Below, piece by piece: positions 1 through 9,067 of a DNA stretch of 64,000 nucleotides; position 1 is the first letter of the stretch, and each line of letters begins with the position of its first letter. The stretch is from Polyangium sp. 6x1 (GTDB lineage: Bacteria; Myxococcota_A; Polyangia; Polyangiales; Polyangiaceae). The notes beneath the pieces were generated by a model. The model did not search any database. It had not been told where the DNA came from and saw nothing but the letters and a program-made list of their open reading frames with translations. Where the stretch lies: positions 29,674 through 93,673 of the forward strand of contig NZ_JARZHH010000047.1 of the NCBI RefSeq assembly GCF_029946515.1. Direction: 5' to 3'. The position numbers were made by a program, and so were the translations under genes.

Positions 1-430
1 GGGGTTTCCCCTGCACGAGGAGGGGCCGACCGGTGCAGCCGATCGAGCCGACGAGATAACAGCACGCTTCCGGGGCGGCGGGATTTTCATTGGCATACGG
101 CCCGCGGAGCGGCTCGCATTCGCATTCCCCGGAGCCCGGCGGCCGGCCCGTGAGGACGACCTCGTCCGTGCCCGGACACACGCCATTCAGGGGCGCGGTG
201 CAGAGCGTGATGTCGCAGCACTGGCCGTAATAGCCGATTTCAATTTCGGGCGAGGGCTCGTGCACGGGCCCGTAGCAGGCGGGCGCCGGGGTGGGCTCGA
301 GGTTCTGGGTCGGGGCCGCCGGGCCAGGGGCGCCGGGGCCGCCCTCGACGTCGGCCCCGCACCCCGAGGCCAGGAGGAGGCTTGCGCCCCATTGAGAAGC
401 GACGAGAAGGCGATGAAGGAAGACGCGCAT
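1..430 (-). CDS. Cys-rich lipoprotein, 3' end outside the window (partial)
   Basis: Read on the minus strand from an ATG at 430 there is an open frame that runs off the left edge without a stop. The first 24 residues form a signal peptide with a near-canonical lipobox (LASGC, lipidated Cys at residue 24). A short Gly/Pro/Ala linker follows, then a Cys-rich segment with CC pairs and single Cys (GQCCD, CECE, ACCYL). This points to a disulfide-bonded domain on the cell surface or in the periplasm. The start is chosen because only this ATG gives the signal peptide. The gene is divergent from rsmG. I do not recognise the family, and the C-terminal part, which could carry the functional domain, is missing. 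Confidence 0.7.
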   Translation of the reverse strand, partial: MRVFLHRLLVASQWGASLLLASGCGADVEGGPGAPGPAAPTQNLEPTPAPACYGPVHEPSPEIEIGYYGQCCDITLCTAPLNGVCPGTDEVVLTGRPPGSGECECEPLRGPYANENPAAPEACCYLVGSIGCTGRPLLVQGKP

Positions 431-546
431 GAAGAGCCACGTGGCAACCCGCGTGCCGCCGCGCGCGCCGGTGTTTTTCGCGTCGATGCCTCCGTGGGCT
501 GTGCCTGCTTGTGCCGAGTGCGCCGGGGCGTGCTACGTCCGTTGGC

Positions 547-1266
547 GTGACCCAGGCCGCCCGTCCTCCCCTCCCGCTCCCGATCAGCACGCCTCTTTCG
601 CCTCCGGATGGCTTCGAGGCGCGCCTCGCGGAGATCGGCGTTCGCCTCGACGCGCCCGTCCTCGCGACGCTCGGCGACTACCTCGCGCGCCTGCTCGCGA
701 TGAACGAGCAGATGAACCTCACCGCGATCAAAGATCCGAGCGAAGCCTGGGAGAAACACGCGCTCGACGCGCTCACGCTCGTGCCCTTGCTCGCGGACGT
801 CGGCGCGGGATCGCGGCTCGTCGATGTCGGCTCGGGCGGCGGCCTGCCAGGCATTCCGATCGCGATCGCTCGGCCCGATCTCCAGGTCACGCTGGTCGAC
901 GCGACCCAGAAAAAAACAGTCTTTCTCTCGGCCGTCGCCGCCGCGCTCGGCCTCGGGAACGTGGAAGCGCGCACCGGGCGCGCCGAGCAGCTCGGGGCAG
1001 GCGAGCTCCGCGGGAGGTTCGACGTCGTGACGGCGCGCGCCGTGGCGCGATTGAACCTGCTCGTGCCGCTCACCGCGCCGCTCGCGAAGCCGGGCGGACT
1101 CGTGCTCCTGGTCAAAGGCCAGCGCGCCGACGAGGAGCTCGCCGAGGCGAAGCGCGTGCTCGCCGAGCAAGGGGCGGCCCACGAGAAGACGGTCGCGACG
1201 CCGACGGGCAGGATCGTCGTGCTCCGGCGAGGATCGGGCGAGGCGCGGCGCAAGCCGAAGCGGTGA
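547..1266 (+). CDS. rsmG: RsmG, 16S rRNA guanine-N7 methyltransferase
   Basis: SAM-dependent methyltransferase that makes m7G527 in 16S rRNA (family knowledge). The frame shows the typical RsmG layout: helical N-terminus (FEARLAEIGV...MNEQMNLTAI), the SAM-binding motif DVGSGGGLPGIPIAIA, the acidic strand end (VTLVDATQKK) and the conserved FDVVTARAV segment. From the GTG at 547 it is 239 residues, the normal length for the family. An in-frame GTG at 511 would add 12 unconserved residues; neither start has a clear ribosome binding site. In many bacteria rsmG sits beside mnmG and parA, but here its neighbours are a lipoprotein gene and a metallophosphoesterase. The family call is firm; only the start is uncertain. 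Confidence 0.95.
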   Translation: MTQAARPPLPLPISTPLSPPDGFEARLAEIGVRLDAPVLATLGDYLARLLAMNEQMNLTAIKDPSEAWEKHALDALTLVPLLADVGAGSRLVDVGSGGGLPGIPIAIARPDLQVTLVDATQKKTVFLSAVAAALGLGNVEARTGRAEQLGAGELRGRFDVVTARAVARLNLLVPLTAPLAKPGGLVLLVKGQRADEELAEAKRVLAEQGAAHEKTVATPTGRIVVLRRGSGEARRKPKR

Positions 1267-1294
1267 GGTCTCCGGGGCGCGGGCGTGACCACGC

Positions 1295-2095
1295 TCAGAA
1301 TTCGAACGTCGATTGCACGATGGGATTGCCGTAATCGTCGACGTCCGGCGGCCAGCCTCCCGTGCGGACCACGAGGTTCGGCGCGGCCTCGAACACGCCA
1401 CGCCCGTGCGTGTGCCCGCAGAGCACGGTGATGCGCGTGCCGGGATGGTTCGTGGCGTGCTCGCGGAGGACCTCGCCCGTCGAGACGCACGTGAACCACG
1501 GGAGCCAATCCGGCCCCGATTGCGCGCCCTCGTACCAGCAGGATTGGGGGAAGGGCGGGACGTGCGTCAGGACGAACAGCTCCTCGGTCTCGGGCGCGCG
1601 GGCGAGCTTTTCACGCAGCGCGCGGGCCTCGTCGGCGCCGAGCCGCTGGAGGAGCTCGATCCGCGCGAAAGGATCCCAGCGCGCCTCGAAGAAGTCGGTG
1701 ATCAGGTGCCAGTCGGAGAGCTGGATCGGCGAATCGAGGTTGCCGCAGCGCGCATCACCCCAGCCATCGACGCCGAGCAGCACGACGCGGTCGGTGAGCC
1801 GCACCGGATGGACGCCGGGCAGCCAGGTCGCGAGCTCGGGGATGCCTGTGACCTGCTCGCGTACGTGGCGAATGCTCGATCGATAATAGTCGTGGTTCCC
1901 CAGCACGAAATACACCTTCGCGCCGGTCTTCGTCGCGATCTCGTCGACGAAATGCACGACCGAGTCGGCCTCGGCGATGTCACCGGTCAAGAAGACGATG
2001 TCCGGCGCCTCCGCCCTGACGGTCTCGTAGAATCGGTGGAGAGCGCGAGGGAGGGGAAAGTTCAGGTGGATGTCCGTGAGCCACGTCGCGCGCAT
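1295..2095 (-). CDS. Calcineurin-like metallophosphoesterase
   Basis: A 266-residue cytoplasmic protein without signal peptide. It carries the full set of binuclear metallophosphoesterase motifs: DxH at Asp8/His10, GD at 38-39, GNHD at 66-69, then THVPP and the C-terminal CGHTHG. The substrate cannot be read from the sequence; the family includes phosphodiesterases and phosphatases for nucleotides and other phosphoesters. It is convergent with rsmG (28 bp apart) and is followed upstream by the response regulator on the same strand (40 bp gap), so it could be transcribed with the distal end of that operon. The ATG at 2095 places the first metal motif eight residues in, normal for the family. 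Confidence 0.9.
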   Translation of the reverse strand: MRATWLTDIHLNFPLPRALHRFYETVRAEAPDIVFLTGDIAEADSVVHFVDEIATKTGAKVYFVLGNHDYYRSSIRHVREQVTGIPELATWLPGVHPVRLTDRVVLLGVDGWGDARCGNLDSPIQLSDWHLITDFFEARWDPFARIELLQRLGADEARALREKLARAPETEELFVLTHVPPFPQSCWYEGAQSGPDWLPWFTCVSTGEVLREHATNHPGTRITVLCGHTHGRGVFEAAPNLVVRTGGWPPDVDDYGNPIVQSTFEF

Positions 2096-2135
2096 GACGA
2101 GCGGAAGCGTACCACGCCCGCGCGTGACGCGTCGC

Positions 2136-2864
2136 TCAAGCGGATTGCACCGTCACAATGGGAAGTTTCTCCTCGATCTGTCCGAGCAGCCACTCGATGA
2201 AATTCTCCTTTGGCATGACGCGCGAGACGTGGAGCCCCGACCAGATGGGAGACCGGACCGCGGAGGTGTCGCAGCTCTGCACGACGACGGGCAGATCGCG
2301 GATGCGGGCGTCGCTGCGGATCGCGCGGACGAGCTCCACCCCGTTCATCACGGGCATGTGGATGTCCGTGATGACCAGCGCGACCGCGTGCGACGCGAGG
2401 ATGGAGAGCGCCTCGCGGCCGTTCTCGGCCTCGAGCACCTGAAACCGTGGCTCCAGCACCGACCGATACACGTGACGCAGGAACGCGTCGTCCTCGACGA
2501 GCAGGATGGCCCCGCCCGCGGCCCCGCCGAGGACTCGCTCCACCACCGCCCGGAGCTCCCCGGCCGTCACCGGCTTCTCGATGTACCCCGAGACGCCGTG
2601 GAGGATGGCCTCGGCCTCGCGCTTCACCACCGTGACGAAGACCGTGGGGATGCCCTGGCCCCGGAGGACGCGGTTCAAGGCAAACCCATCCATCTCCGGC
2701 ATGAGGATGTCGACGAGGGCGAGGTCCGGCTTCCATGTCGAGATTCCCTGGAGCGCGTCGCGACTGCTCGGGCTCGTGTGCACGTCGTGCCCGACGTCGG
2801 CGAGCGCGGCAGCCATCCAGATCCTGGTTTCGTCGTCGTCGTCCACGATCAGGAGTTTCGCCAT
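2136..2864 (-). CDS. Response regulator with two tandem receiver domains
   Basis: This 242-residue protein is made of two receiver (REC) domains and nothing else. REC1 has the acidic pocket at residues 8-11, phospho-acceptor Asp52 and the conserved Lys97 (EKP). REC2 begins around residue 119 (LLVEDD), with acceptor Asp167 (ITDIHMP). Its expected Lys lies in a shorter, diverged C-terminal stretch (VMPKENF). There is no DNA-binding or enzymatic output domain, so it probably acts through protein contacts or as a phosphate sink or relay. It lies 29 bp downstream of the histidine kinase and closes the five-gene GTPase operon, which makes that kinase its likely partner. Confidence 0.92.
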   Translation of the reverse strand: MAKLLIVDDDDETRIWMAAALADVGHDVHTSPSSRDALQGISTWKPDLALVDILMPEMDGFALNRVLRGQGIPTVFVTVVKREAEAILHGVSGYIEKPVTAGELRAVVERVLGGAAGGAILLVEDDAFLRHVYRSVLEPRFQVLEAENGREALSILASHAVALVITDIHMPVMNGVELVRAIRSDARIRDLPVVVQSCDTSAVRSPIWSGLHVSRVMPKENFIEWLLGQIEEKLPIVTVQSA

Positions 2865-2893
2865 GGCCCGTCCTTTCCTAGCTCCTCACTCCT

Positions 2894-4015
2894 TCACGCC
2901 GCCATGGCCCCTGTCGAGGTGGGGGCTTTGCGGAGCCGGAACCAGAACCGGGAGCCTCCTTCGGGGAGCGCGGCGTACCCGATCGTGCCGCCCCAGCGCT
3001 CGACGGTGATGCGGCAGAAGTAGAGCCCGAGCCCCGTGCCCGCCTCGGGCCCGATCCCCCGGCCGAAGCGCTGGAACAGGCGCGGCGCGAGCGAAGGCGG
3101 CACGCCGGGCCCCTCGTCCTCCACGCTCACCTCGATGCTCGTGTCCTCTTCGCGCACGCGCACGCGGATGTTGCCCCCGACCGGGCTGTGCCGGACCGCG
3201 TTGTCGAGCAGGTTCGCGAGCACCCGCACGAGCCGAGGCTCGTCCGCGACGACGAGGCTGCCCGGCGGCGGCATGTCCCGCTCGATCCGCACGTTCCGGC
3301 CGCGCGCCGTGAGCTCGTGCTCCGCGACGACGCGGGTGAGCCCGGCGCGCAGATCGCACACCACGGTCTCCTCGTGCGCGGCGTCCGGGCCCTCGTGCTC
3401 GGAGGCGAACACGCTCAGGATCTCGCGGATCATCGAGCGCTGCCGGAGCGCCGCGTCGAGCGCGAGGTCGATCATGACGCCGTCCTCGCCCGGCGGATCG
3501 CGCTCGTCGAGGGACGAGAGCACGCCGAGGATCGTCTGCAGCGGGCTCGCGAGGTCGTGGACGATGCAGTGCACGAGGATGTCCTTCTGCTCGATCTCGC
3601 GGGAGAGCGCGTCGTAGGTGATGCGCAGCTCGCGCGCGCGCTGAAGGACCAGGCGCCGCTCGTGGAAGAGCTCGTCCGAGCGGGTGATCACGAGCAGCCG
3701 AGAGGTGCCGACGAGGAGCGCGGTCGCTTCGAGGGGAAGCTCCTCGCCGCCTTCGGCCGTCTCGCACCAGACGTCGGAGTCGAGCCGCGTCGCGCCTCCG
3801 CCCTGCCAGACGGCCTCCGCCTCGGGCAGGAAGACCTCGAGGAACGGGAACATGGCCTCCACGCGGATGGGTGTGCTCGCGAGCAGGACGCCCCGCGTCA
3901 TGCGCGTGTACCAGTCGGGCGCGTCGCCTCGCTGCAAGAACGTACCATCCACCTGGCGTTCGAGGACGACCTTCCCGAGGGACGCGAGGATCGAGCTCAC
4001 GATCGAGATCTCCAT
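2894..4015 (-). CDS. Soluble sensor histidine kinase
   Basis: A 373-residue kinase starting at the ATG at 4015, 14 bp after the GTPase gene. It has no membrane segment. Residues 1-115 form an input domain I cannot name with confidence (possibly PAS-like). Residues 118-145 look like a coiled-coil linker. The phospho-acceptor His153 lies in VHDLASP. The C-terminal ATPase domain shows the N box (LLDNAVRHS), G1 box (VEDEGPGVP) and G2 box (GTGLGLYFC). With the double-receiver protein next to it, it forms a two-component pair. Its place between a Ras-like GTPase and the response regulator suggests that it senses or feeds the GTPase module; that link is inference. Confidence 0.92.
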   Translation of the reverse strand: MEISIVSSILASLGKVVLERQVDGTFLQRGDAPDWYTRMTRGVLLASTPIRVEAMFPFLEVFLPEAEAVWQGGGATRLDSDVWCETAEGGEELPLEATALLVGTSRLLVITRSDELFHERRLVLQRARELRITYDALSREIEQKDILVHCIVHDLASPLQTILGVLSSLDERDPPGEDGVMIDLALDAALRQRSMIREILSVFASEHEGPDAAHEETVVCDLRAGLTRVVAEHELTARGRNVRIERDMPPPGSLVVADEPRLVRVLANLLDNAVRHSPVGGNIRVRVREEDTSIEVSVEDEGPGVPPSLAPRLFQRFGRGIGPEAGTGLGLYFCRITVERWGGTIGYAALPEGGSRFWFRLRKAPTSTGAMAA

Positions 4016-4029
4016 GGTGAGCGAGCCCT

Positions 4030-4533
4030 TCAGCGCTGGAGGAGCGCGTTGCCGAGCGCGCGGAAGGCTTCTTCGACGCCCGCGCCGGTCTTGGCGCTGG
4101 TCTCGAAGACGGGCCAGCGCGAGGCGAGCTCCCGCTCGTAGGCGTCGTCGAGCTCCCAGAAGTCGCGCAGATCGGCCTTGTTCAACACGAGGACGCGAGG
4201 GACGTCGCCGAGGTGCTCCGCGGCGGCTTGGTGGAGGGCCATCGCGGTCTCCACCGTGGCGCGGCGGGTCCCATCGGCGACGAGCAGATAGCCCGCGGCG
4301 CCGCGCAGGTACGAGAGGCGGACGCGCTGGAACTCGTCCTCGCCGCTCAGATCCCAGAGGACCAGGACGAGCACGTGCTCGCCGTAGACGAGGTGCTTCG
4401 TCTCGATCTTCGTCCCGATCGTGGTCTGGTACCGATCGGAGAAGATGCTGCGGACGAAGCGCGCGACGAGGCTCGTCTTGCCGACGCCCGTGGCGCCGAG
4501 CAGGCACACCTTCCGCTTCTCCAGCGTGCTCAT
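4030..4533 (-). CDS. Ras-like small GTPase
   Basis: A single-domain, 167-residue GTPase of the Ras/Rab-like superfamily. Visible motifs: P-loop GATGVGKTS at residues 13-21, switch I region with the conserved Thr (YQTTIGT), G3 as WDLSGED (the classical form is WDTAGQE), G4 NKAD and G5 ETSAKTG. No lipidation motif or extra domain is present. Its start codon overlaps the stop of the OmpA-domain gene (ATGA at 4530-4533), so the two are translationally coupled. In myxobacteria the related GTPase MglA controls cell polarity together with a Roadblock protein (known). Here the partner may be the membrane OmpA protein upstream. Confidence 0.93.
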   Translation of the reverse strand: MSTLEKRKVCLLGATGVGKTSLVARFVRSIFSDRYQTTIGTKIETKHLVYGEHVLVLVLWDLSGEDEFQRVRLSYLRGAAGYLLVADGTRRATVETAMALHQAAAEHLGDVPRVLVLNKADLRDFWELDDAYERELASRWPVFETSAKTGAGVEEAFRALGNALLQR

Positions 4534-6260
4534 GACCCCTCGCTCGCCGGCGAAAGGCGCACGGCGAACGTGACCTTGCGCGCAGCCAGATCCGCGTGAC
4601 CGACGCCCCGCGCGGAGAGCTGCGACGTGGCGACGCCGCGCTCGTCGAGCTCGGCCGCCACCATCGAAGCGCGCTCCTCGCTGAGGCGCTGGTTTCTTTC
4701 GGGTGTGCCCGTCGCGTCGGCGTGACCCACGATTTCGATCCGCGCGGAGAGGCCGCCCCGCGGGGCGGCGCCGAGGATCTCTTGCACGGCGCGCGCCGCG
4801 GCGTCGAGGCGGGCGCGCTCGGCGTGGGGCGGGCGAGTCGAGCCGAGCGGGAACGAGATCTGGATGCCCTCCAGCGCGGCCGCCGCGGCCTCTGCGGACG
4901 TGATGGCCTCGGCCTCGAAGAGGCGCGTGTCGTCGAGCGCCATGACGCCCGGCAGGCTCGTGGCGAGCAGCCGCGCCCGGTCGATCCACGCGCGCTCGGC
5001 GACGCCCGCGGCGAGGAGCGTCCCGTTCACGAGGCTTAGCGAGACCCCAGGCGGCGGCTTTAGCACCTGGAAGGCGCGTCGCTCCGTGATCGGAGGATCC
5101 AGCGAGTAGACCGGCTTGAAGCGCAGCTCCACATCCGAGGCGTCGAGCCCATGGGCCGCGAGGAGGGCGGCCGGGTCGAGCGCGAGTGGATCCCCGAGCC
5201 CCTCGACGAACCTGCGTCCCCCGTCGTGCCCCGTCCTCGTGATCGTCAATCCGGGCTCCTCGCCGAGCGCCTCCACGTACGCGGCGAAGCGCCGATGCTG
5301 GTCGTGCCAGAGGCTCCACGTGATCCCGACGGCGATCATGACCAGCACTGCGATTGCTCCGAGCACGAGCTGGCCGCGGCGGCGGCTCGCCGGCTTCTGG
5401 ATCCGCTCCTCTCGGATGCACCCGACGAGCGCGTCGCGGGTCGGCTCGAACGCGGCCACCTCGCCTTGGAAGCGCTCCAGGGGGGCCGCGTACTGGCGAT
5501 GAATCAGCTCCAGCGTCTCGGCGAGCGACGCCTCCACGTCCTTCGACGCGATCCCGCGGACGATGGCGACCAGCATGGCGCGCGGGCCGTGCTCGACGAC
5601 CCCCGTCAGCCCACCGACGCAGAAGCGTGACAGGCCCGCCTCTTTTTCTTCGCGAAAGGCGTCGCGCGTGAAATCGTCGAGGGCTGCGAGCATTGCCGAC
5701 ACCTGATCGGGATCCTCCGGCGCCACGCTCTCCGCGGCGACGTGCTGCAAGACGAGCCCGCTCTCGCGGTGCACCAGGAACACGTGCTCCACCCGGTAAG
5801 CGAGGTTGTGGAGCATCACGACCTCGATGAAGGGCCGACCGGTGCGGGCCGCCTCGATGCGCCAGCGCAGGCTCTCCACGGTCATCGTCCGCTGGACCAT
5901 GTCGTCGACCCGCTGGACGAACGCTTCGAGGGCGGCCCGGGCCGCCCTCCGGATGGCGGGGCCGATCGAGGGGAAGATGGCGTCGGCGAAGAGCTCCGGG
6001 TTCTTCCGGACGACCTCGTGGATGCTCGACAGCATGAGCGGCTGCATCGCGGACGAGAGCTCCTCGCCGCGCTTCTGGCTCATGACGGCCGCCCGGGGCA
6101 GGACCTCGCCGATGGCCTCTGCGAGGGCATCGGGGGTCTCGAGCTTGTGTTCGAGGGACTTCAGCCGTTCCTGTTCGGGCTGGACGAGGAACGGGCGCAG
6201 GTCGTCGAGGGTGTAGTCGTGGTCTCGCCGCCGCGCCCGCGCTCGCAGGCGGGCGCTCAT
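4530..6260 (-). CDS. Membrane protein with cytoplasmic GTPase-associated region and C-terminal OmpA domain
   Basis: The ATG at 6260 overlaps the stop of the upstream coiled-coil gene (ATGA) and gives 576 residues. The N-terminal half is soluble and helical. It contains a stretch (FLVHRESGLVLQHV ... VSAMLAALDDFTRDAF ... GPRAMLVAIVRG) that resembles the Roadblock/longin-like fold linked to small GTPases; this is my reading of the pattern, not a database match. One strong membrane helix (LVLGAIAVLVMIAVGITWSLW) follows near the middle. The C-terminus is a peptidoglycan-binding OmpA-like domain (IEIVGHADATGTPERNQRLSEERA). The protein could therefore tie the cytoplasmic GTPase to the cell wall. Confidence 0.85.
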   Translation of the reverse strand: MSARLRARARRRDHDYTLDDLRPFLVQPEQERLKSLEHKLETPDALAEAIGEVLPRAAVMSQKRGEELSSAMQPLMLSSIHEVVRKNPELFADAIFPSIGPAIRRAARAALEAFVQRVDDMVQRTMTVESLRWRIEAARTGRPFIEVVMLHNLAYRVEHVFLVHRESGLVLQHVAAESVAPEDPDQVSAMLAALDDFTRDAFREEKEAGLSRFCVGGLTGVVEHGPRAMLVAIVRGIASKDVEASLAETLELIHRQYAAPLERFQGEVAAFEPTRDALVGCIREERIQKPASRRRGQLVLGAIAVLVMIAVGITWSLWHDQHRRFAAYVEALGEEPGLTITRTGHDGGRRFVEGLGDPLALDPAALLAAHGLDASDVELRFKPVYSLDPPITERRAFQVLKPPPGVSLSLVNGTLLAAGVAERAWIDRARLLATSLPGVMALDDTRLFEAEAITSAEAAAAALEGIQISFPLGSTRPPHAERARLDAAARAVQEILGAAPRGGLSARIEIVGHADATGTPERNQRLSEERASMVAAELDERGVATSQLSARGVGHADLAARKVTFAVRLSPASEGS

Positions 6261-6814
6261 GACTGCTCGGTGCGAGGCTCCAGGGGGCGTGCGGCCTCGA
6301 CGACCCCGCTCGCGGGGCCGACGGCCTCCGAGGGCTCGCCGGTGCACAGGGCGAGCTCACGCTGGAGCGTGGACATGAGCTCGTCCCTGAGGGAGCGCGA
6401 TTGCTCGACGAACCCCTTGGCCTCGTCGAGGATCTGCTGGCGGAACTCGCGTTGCGCCCGGACGAGCCCGTCTTCGAGCTTCTTGATGCGCTGGTCGAGC
6501 TCGGCGACGGCGTCCCGCGCCTCGCGGGCGATGTTGTTCAGCGCGGCCATCTGCGCGGTGCGGTCGGACTCCCGCTGCGCGCTCTGCGCGTCGGTCTCTC
6601 GCTTCACGTGGGCTTCGAGCACGTCGAGCATGCGCCTCGTATCGGCGCGGAGCTCGTCGCCCTGCGACGCGAGCAGGCTCTCGATGCGCGCGAATTTTCG
6701 CTCGAAATCACGGACGACGGCCCCGAACAGGATTTCGCGCACCTGATCGAGGCTGTTCGCCGGCGCCGGCGTGGTCCCCCTGCTCTCGAGCTCTGCTCGT
6801 GCACTTGGGTTCAT
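6257..6814 (-). CDS. Coiled-coil protein, first gene of the GTPase operon
   Basis: A 185-residue protein from the ATG at 6814, which is preceded by a good ribosome binding site (GAGGGGAA). A longer frame reaching 6976 exists, but its N-terminus looks random. Residues 20-155 are strongly helical and charged with heptad spacing (RKFARIESLLASQGDELRAD; AELDQRIKKLEDGLVRAQRE), typical of a long coiled coil. No enzyme motif, signal peptide or membrane segment is visible. It overlaps the OmpA-domain gene by four bases, so the two products are probably made together. Related coiled-coil/OmpA/GTPase sets may exist in other myxobacteria, but I cannot name a family. Confidence 0.8.
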   Translation of the reverse strand: MNPSARAELESRGTTPAPANSLDQVREILFGAVVRDFERKFARIESLLASQGDELRADTRRMLDVLEAHVKRETDAQSAQRESDRTAQMAALNNIAREARDAVAELDQRIKKLEDGLVRAQREFRQQILDEAKGFVEQSRSLRDELMSTLQRELALCTGEPSEAVGPASGVVEAARPLEPRTEQS

Positions 6815-7072
6815 GGTTCCCCTCGTCGCTACCGGCCTCTCGCGGCTGCTCCGCGAGCGTTCCGGGCCGCCTTGTCGTCCAGATGCGCTGGAATCCATAG
6901 GAAAAACGACTCCTTTGGCCGCGAAGGATCCATAAAGCGCTGGACGCTCTTCGCCACCCCGCGGCGCCGCACGCACCCGTGCCGTTGGTCGCTCGGCTCG
7001 GCCGGCGACCGCCCGTCGATCGAGCCATCCTGCCGCTCGCGGCGGGCCCGGAGGCGCGCGGCGGGGGGCTCT

Positions 7073-8980
7073 TCAGAATTGCTGCTCGAAGTCGATGATC
7101 CGCTCCTCGAAGTCCATCTTCTTCCGCGGGGCGGCGGGGCTCGGCGAGGGCGGCGATTGCATCTGCTTGCGCCGCACGTCGAACACGAGCGACGGCGGGT
7201 ATTCGACCTGGTACGACACGCGGAACTCGCGCTCCTCGCGCGGCGCGAGCGTCACCGTGAAGCGAACGATCCCCTTCGCGTCGGGCTTCTCGTTCGGAGA
7301 GATCTTGACGTTGCTCACGCGAATGTCGGTGTTCTCCGAGACGGGGATCCGCTCGGCGAGGACCACGGTGACGGGGCGATCCGAGAGGTTTTTCGCTTTG
7401 CTCACGAACGCGAGCTGCATGCGGTTTCGCGCGTTGCGCTGGAGCGAGCTCTGGTGTTTGTCGAGCTCCCGCGTGAGCTTGACCTGGTCGGCCACGCTGA
7501 AGAAAACCGAAAAGTCCTCGTCCTTGGCGACGAAATCGATGTCGGTCATGCCGAGGAACGCGCCATCCTGATAACGGGCGACGCTGCCGGGCAGGAGCGG
7601 CTGGCTCGTCTTGTTGGCCATCTCCAGGGTCACGGCGGCATTGAGTGATTCTTCCGGGGCGGCGATGATGTGGCGCTGCGCCTTGATGCGGCTCGACCCG
7701 ATGCGCAGCCGGATCGATCGGCCGTCCGAGCGGACGATCGCCGGGTCCTTCGCGGTGAAATGCGCCGTCGTGCCGCGCGTCTGCAGGCCCTGGAAGATCT
7801 CCACGGTCTTGCTCTGCACGCGCTCGAGGAGCGCGAGGTTCGTCGAATAGGATTGCTCGAACTGCTCCACCTCGGAGATGCGCTGCGACGTCGCCTGGTT
7901 CATCCGGTTCCAGTGGCGGTTCTGCTCCTCGAATTTCTTCTGCGCGGCGCTGAACGAGGTGACCTGCCGCGTGACGCTCCGGGTGACCTCCTGGGTCTTT
8001 CCGAGCGCCAGCATTTCGAGCTCGGGGATGCGCTCGCTATCGGACGAGGATTGCGTCGAGAAGGAGAGCTCGGCGTGGCTCCAGTCCTCGCCCGTCGTCT
8101 GCGTGACCACTGCGAACGACGTGAGCTCCACATGGTCGGCATCGGCCGCGCTGGCGCGAACCTCGTGCATCGGCTCCCACGTGGCGCCGGGCGTGGCATA
8201 CGTGAGCGTCAACGTCGCGTTCGCGGCGGCGCTGCCTTGCACGGTCACGAGCACGGTCGTCTCTTCCAGCTTCGTCAGGCGGCGCAGCTCTTCGAGGTTG
8301 CGAGCGCTCGCCTCCACGTCGGGGGCGAGCTGCTCGCGCGCCGCCTGCACCTCGCGCCGCGACGCGCTCGTCTTGCGCAGCGCCCCGGAGACGAAATCGA
8401 TCACCTGGCCATACGTGTCGACCTTGATGTCCTTGGTGACGGCGTCCCCCTCGAGTTTCTCCACGGAAAACACCTTGATCGATTCGACGTGCTGCTGCTG
8501 CGCGTTCAGGATCGCGAGCTCGTCGTCGAGCGCTTGCAGCTTCCGGAGCAGCGCCTTGTGTTTTTCCTCCACCTTGCGAAACCCGTCATCCGTGGATCGC
8601 GCCAAAAAGCGCCGATCGACGGCCACGTCCACGATCTTGCCGGCGCTCGTGGAGGCCCGCACGGAGCCTTCGTCGACCCAGCCGGGCAGCTTCTTGAAAC
8701 GGAAGACCACGGGCTCGGTCGTCAGCGGCACTGTCGCCTCGCGCGTCACGAGCGCCCGATCGGAGTACACCGTGACCTTGGTGATTCGCGACGCGACGCC
8801 GCGGTCTTCGGGGTCCTCGGCCGTATCGGCGACGGTCGCCGCGAGGGCGAACACGGGCGGCGTGCTTGGCGGCGCGTTCTCCGCGCGAGGCGCCACGGCC
8901 GGCGGCGTGCTCGTGCACCCGAGGGCGGCGGAAAACAGGAGGGAGAGGGCGATCCACTTCGAAGGGAGGGGCGGCGTCAT
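7073..8980 (-). CDS. MuiA-like DUF4139/DUF4140 lipoprotein
   Basis: A 635-residue exported lipoprotein. The signal peptide ends at AALGC (Cys22). The N-terminal domain begins at ITKVTVYSDRALVTREATV, the usual opening of the DUF4140 region. A coiled coil follows at about 135-240. The C-terminal DUF4139 region has the characteristic TYATPGATWEPMHEVRAS and the closing beta-rich part (ERIPVSENTDIRVSNVKISPNEKPD; REEREFRVSYQVEYPP). Proteins of this type are annotated as mucoidy inhibitor MuiA family; their biochemical role is unknown. It stands alone on the minus strand, and 258 bp without a gene separate it from the GTPase operon promoter region. Confidence 0.88.
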   Translation of the reverse strand: MTPPLPSKWIALSLLFSAALGCTSTPPAVAPRAENAPPSTPPVFALAATVADTAEDPEDRGVASRITKVTVYSDRALVTREATVPLTTEPVVFRFKKLPGWVDEGSVRASTSAGKIVDVAVDRRFLARSTDDGFRKVEEKHKALLRKLQALDDELAILNAQQQHVESIKVFSVEKLEGDAVTKDIKVDTYGQVIDFVSGALRKTSASRREVQAAREQLAPDVEASARNLEELRRLTKLEETTVLVTVQGSAAANATLTLTYATPGATWEPMHEVRASAADADHVELTSFAVVTQTTGEDWSHAELSFSTQSSSDSERIPELEMLALGKTQEVTRSVTRQVTSFSAAQKKFEEQNRHWNRMNQATSQRISEVEQFEQSYSTNLALLERVQSKTVEIFQGLQTRGTTAHFTAKDPAIVRSDGRSIRLRIGSSRIKAQRHIIAAPEESLNAAVTLEMANKTSQPLLPGSVARYQDGAFLGMTDIDFVAKDEDFSVFFSVADQVKLTRELDKHQSSLQRNARNRMQLAFVSKAKNLSDRPVTVVLAERIPVSENTDIRVSNVKISPNEKPDAKGIVRFTVTLAPREEREFRVSYQVEYPPSLVFDVRRKQMQSPPSPSPAAPRKKMDFEERIIDFEQQF

Positions 8981-9067
8981 GGAAGGCCCTACTATACGGG
9001 TGAGACGGGCCGAGGATCTATCGGCCCGACGTGTGACCCGGCGAGCCGCGTGGGCTACGATGCCGTG

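Noticed and set aside
187..1508. Long open frames opposite rsmG and other genes
   Set aside because: They are the usual mirror frames of GC-rich coding DNA, with Arg/Pro/Ala-rich translations and no motifs.
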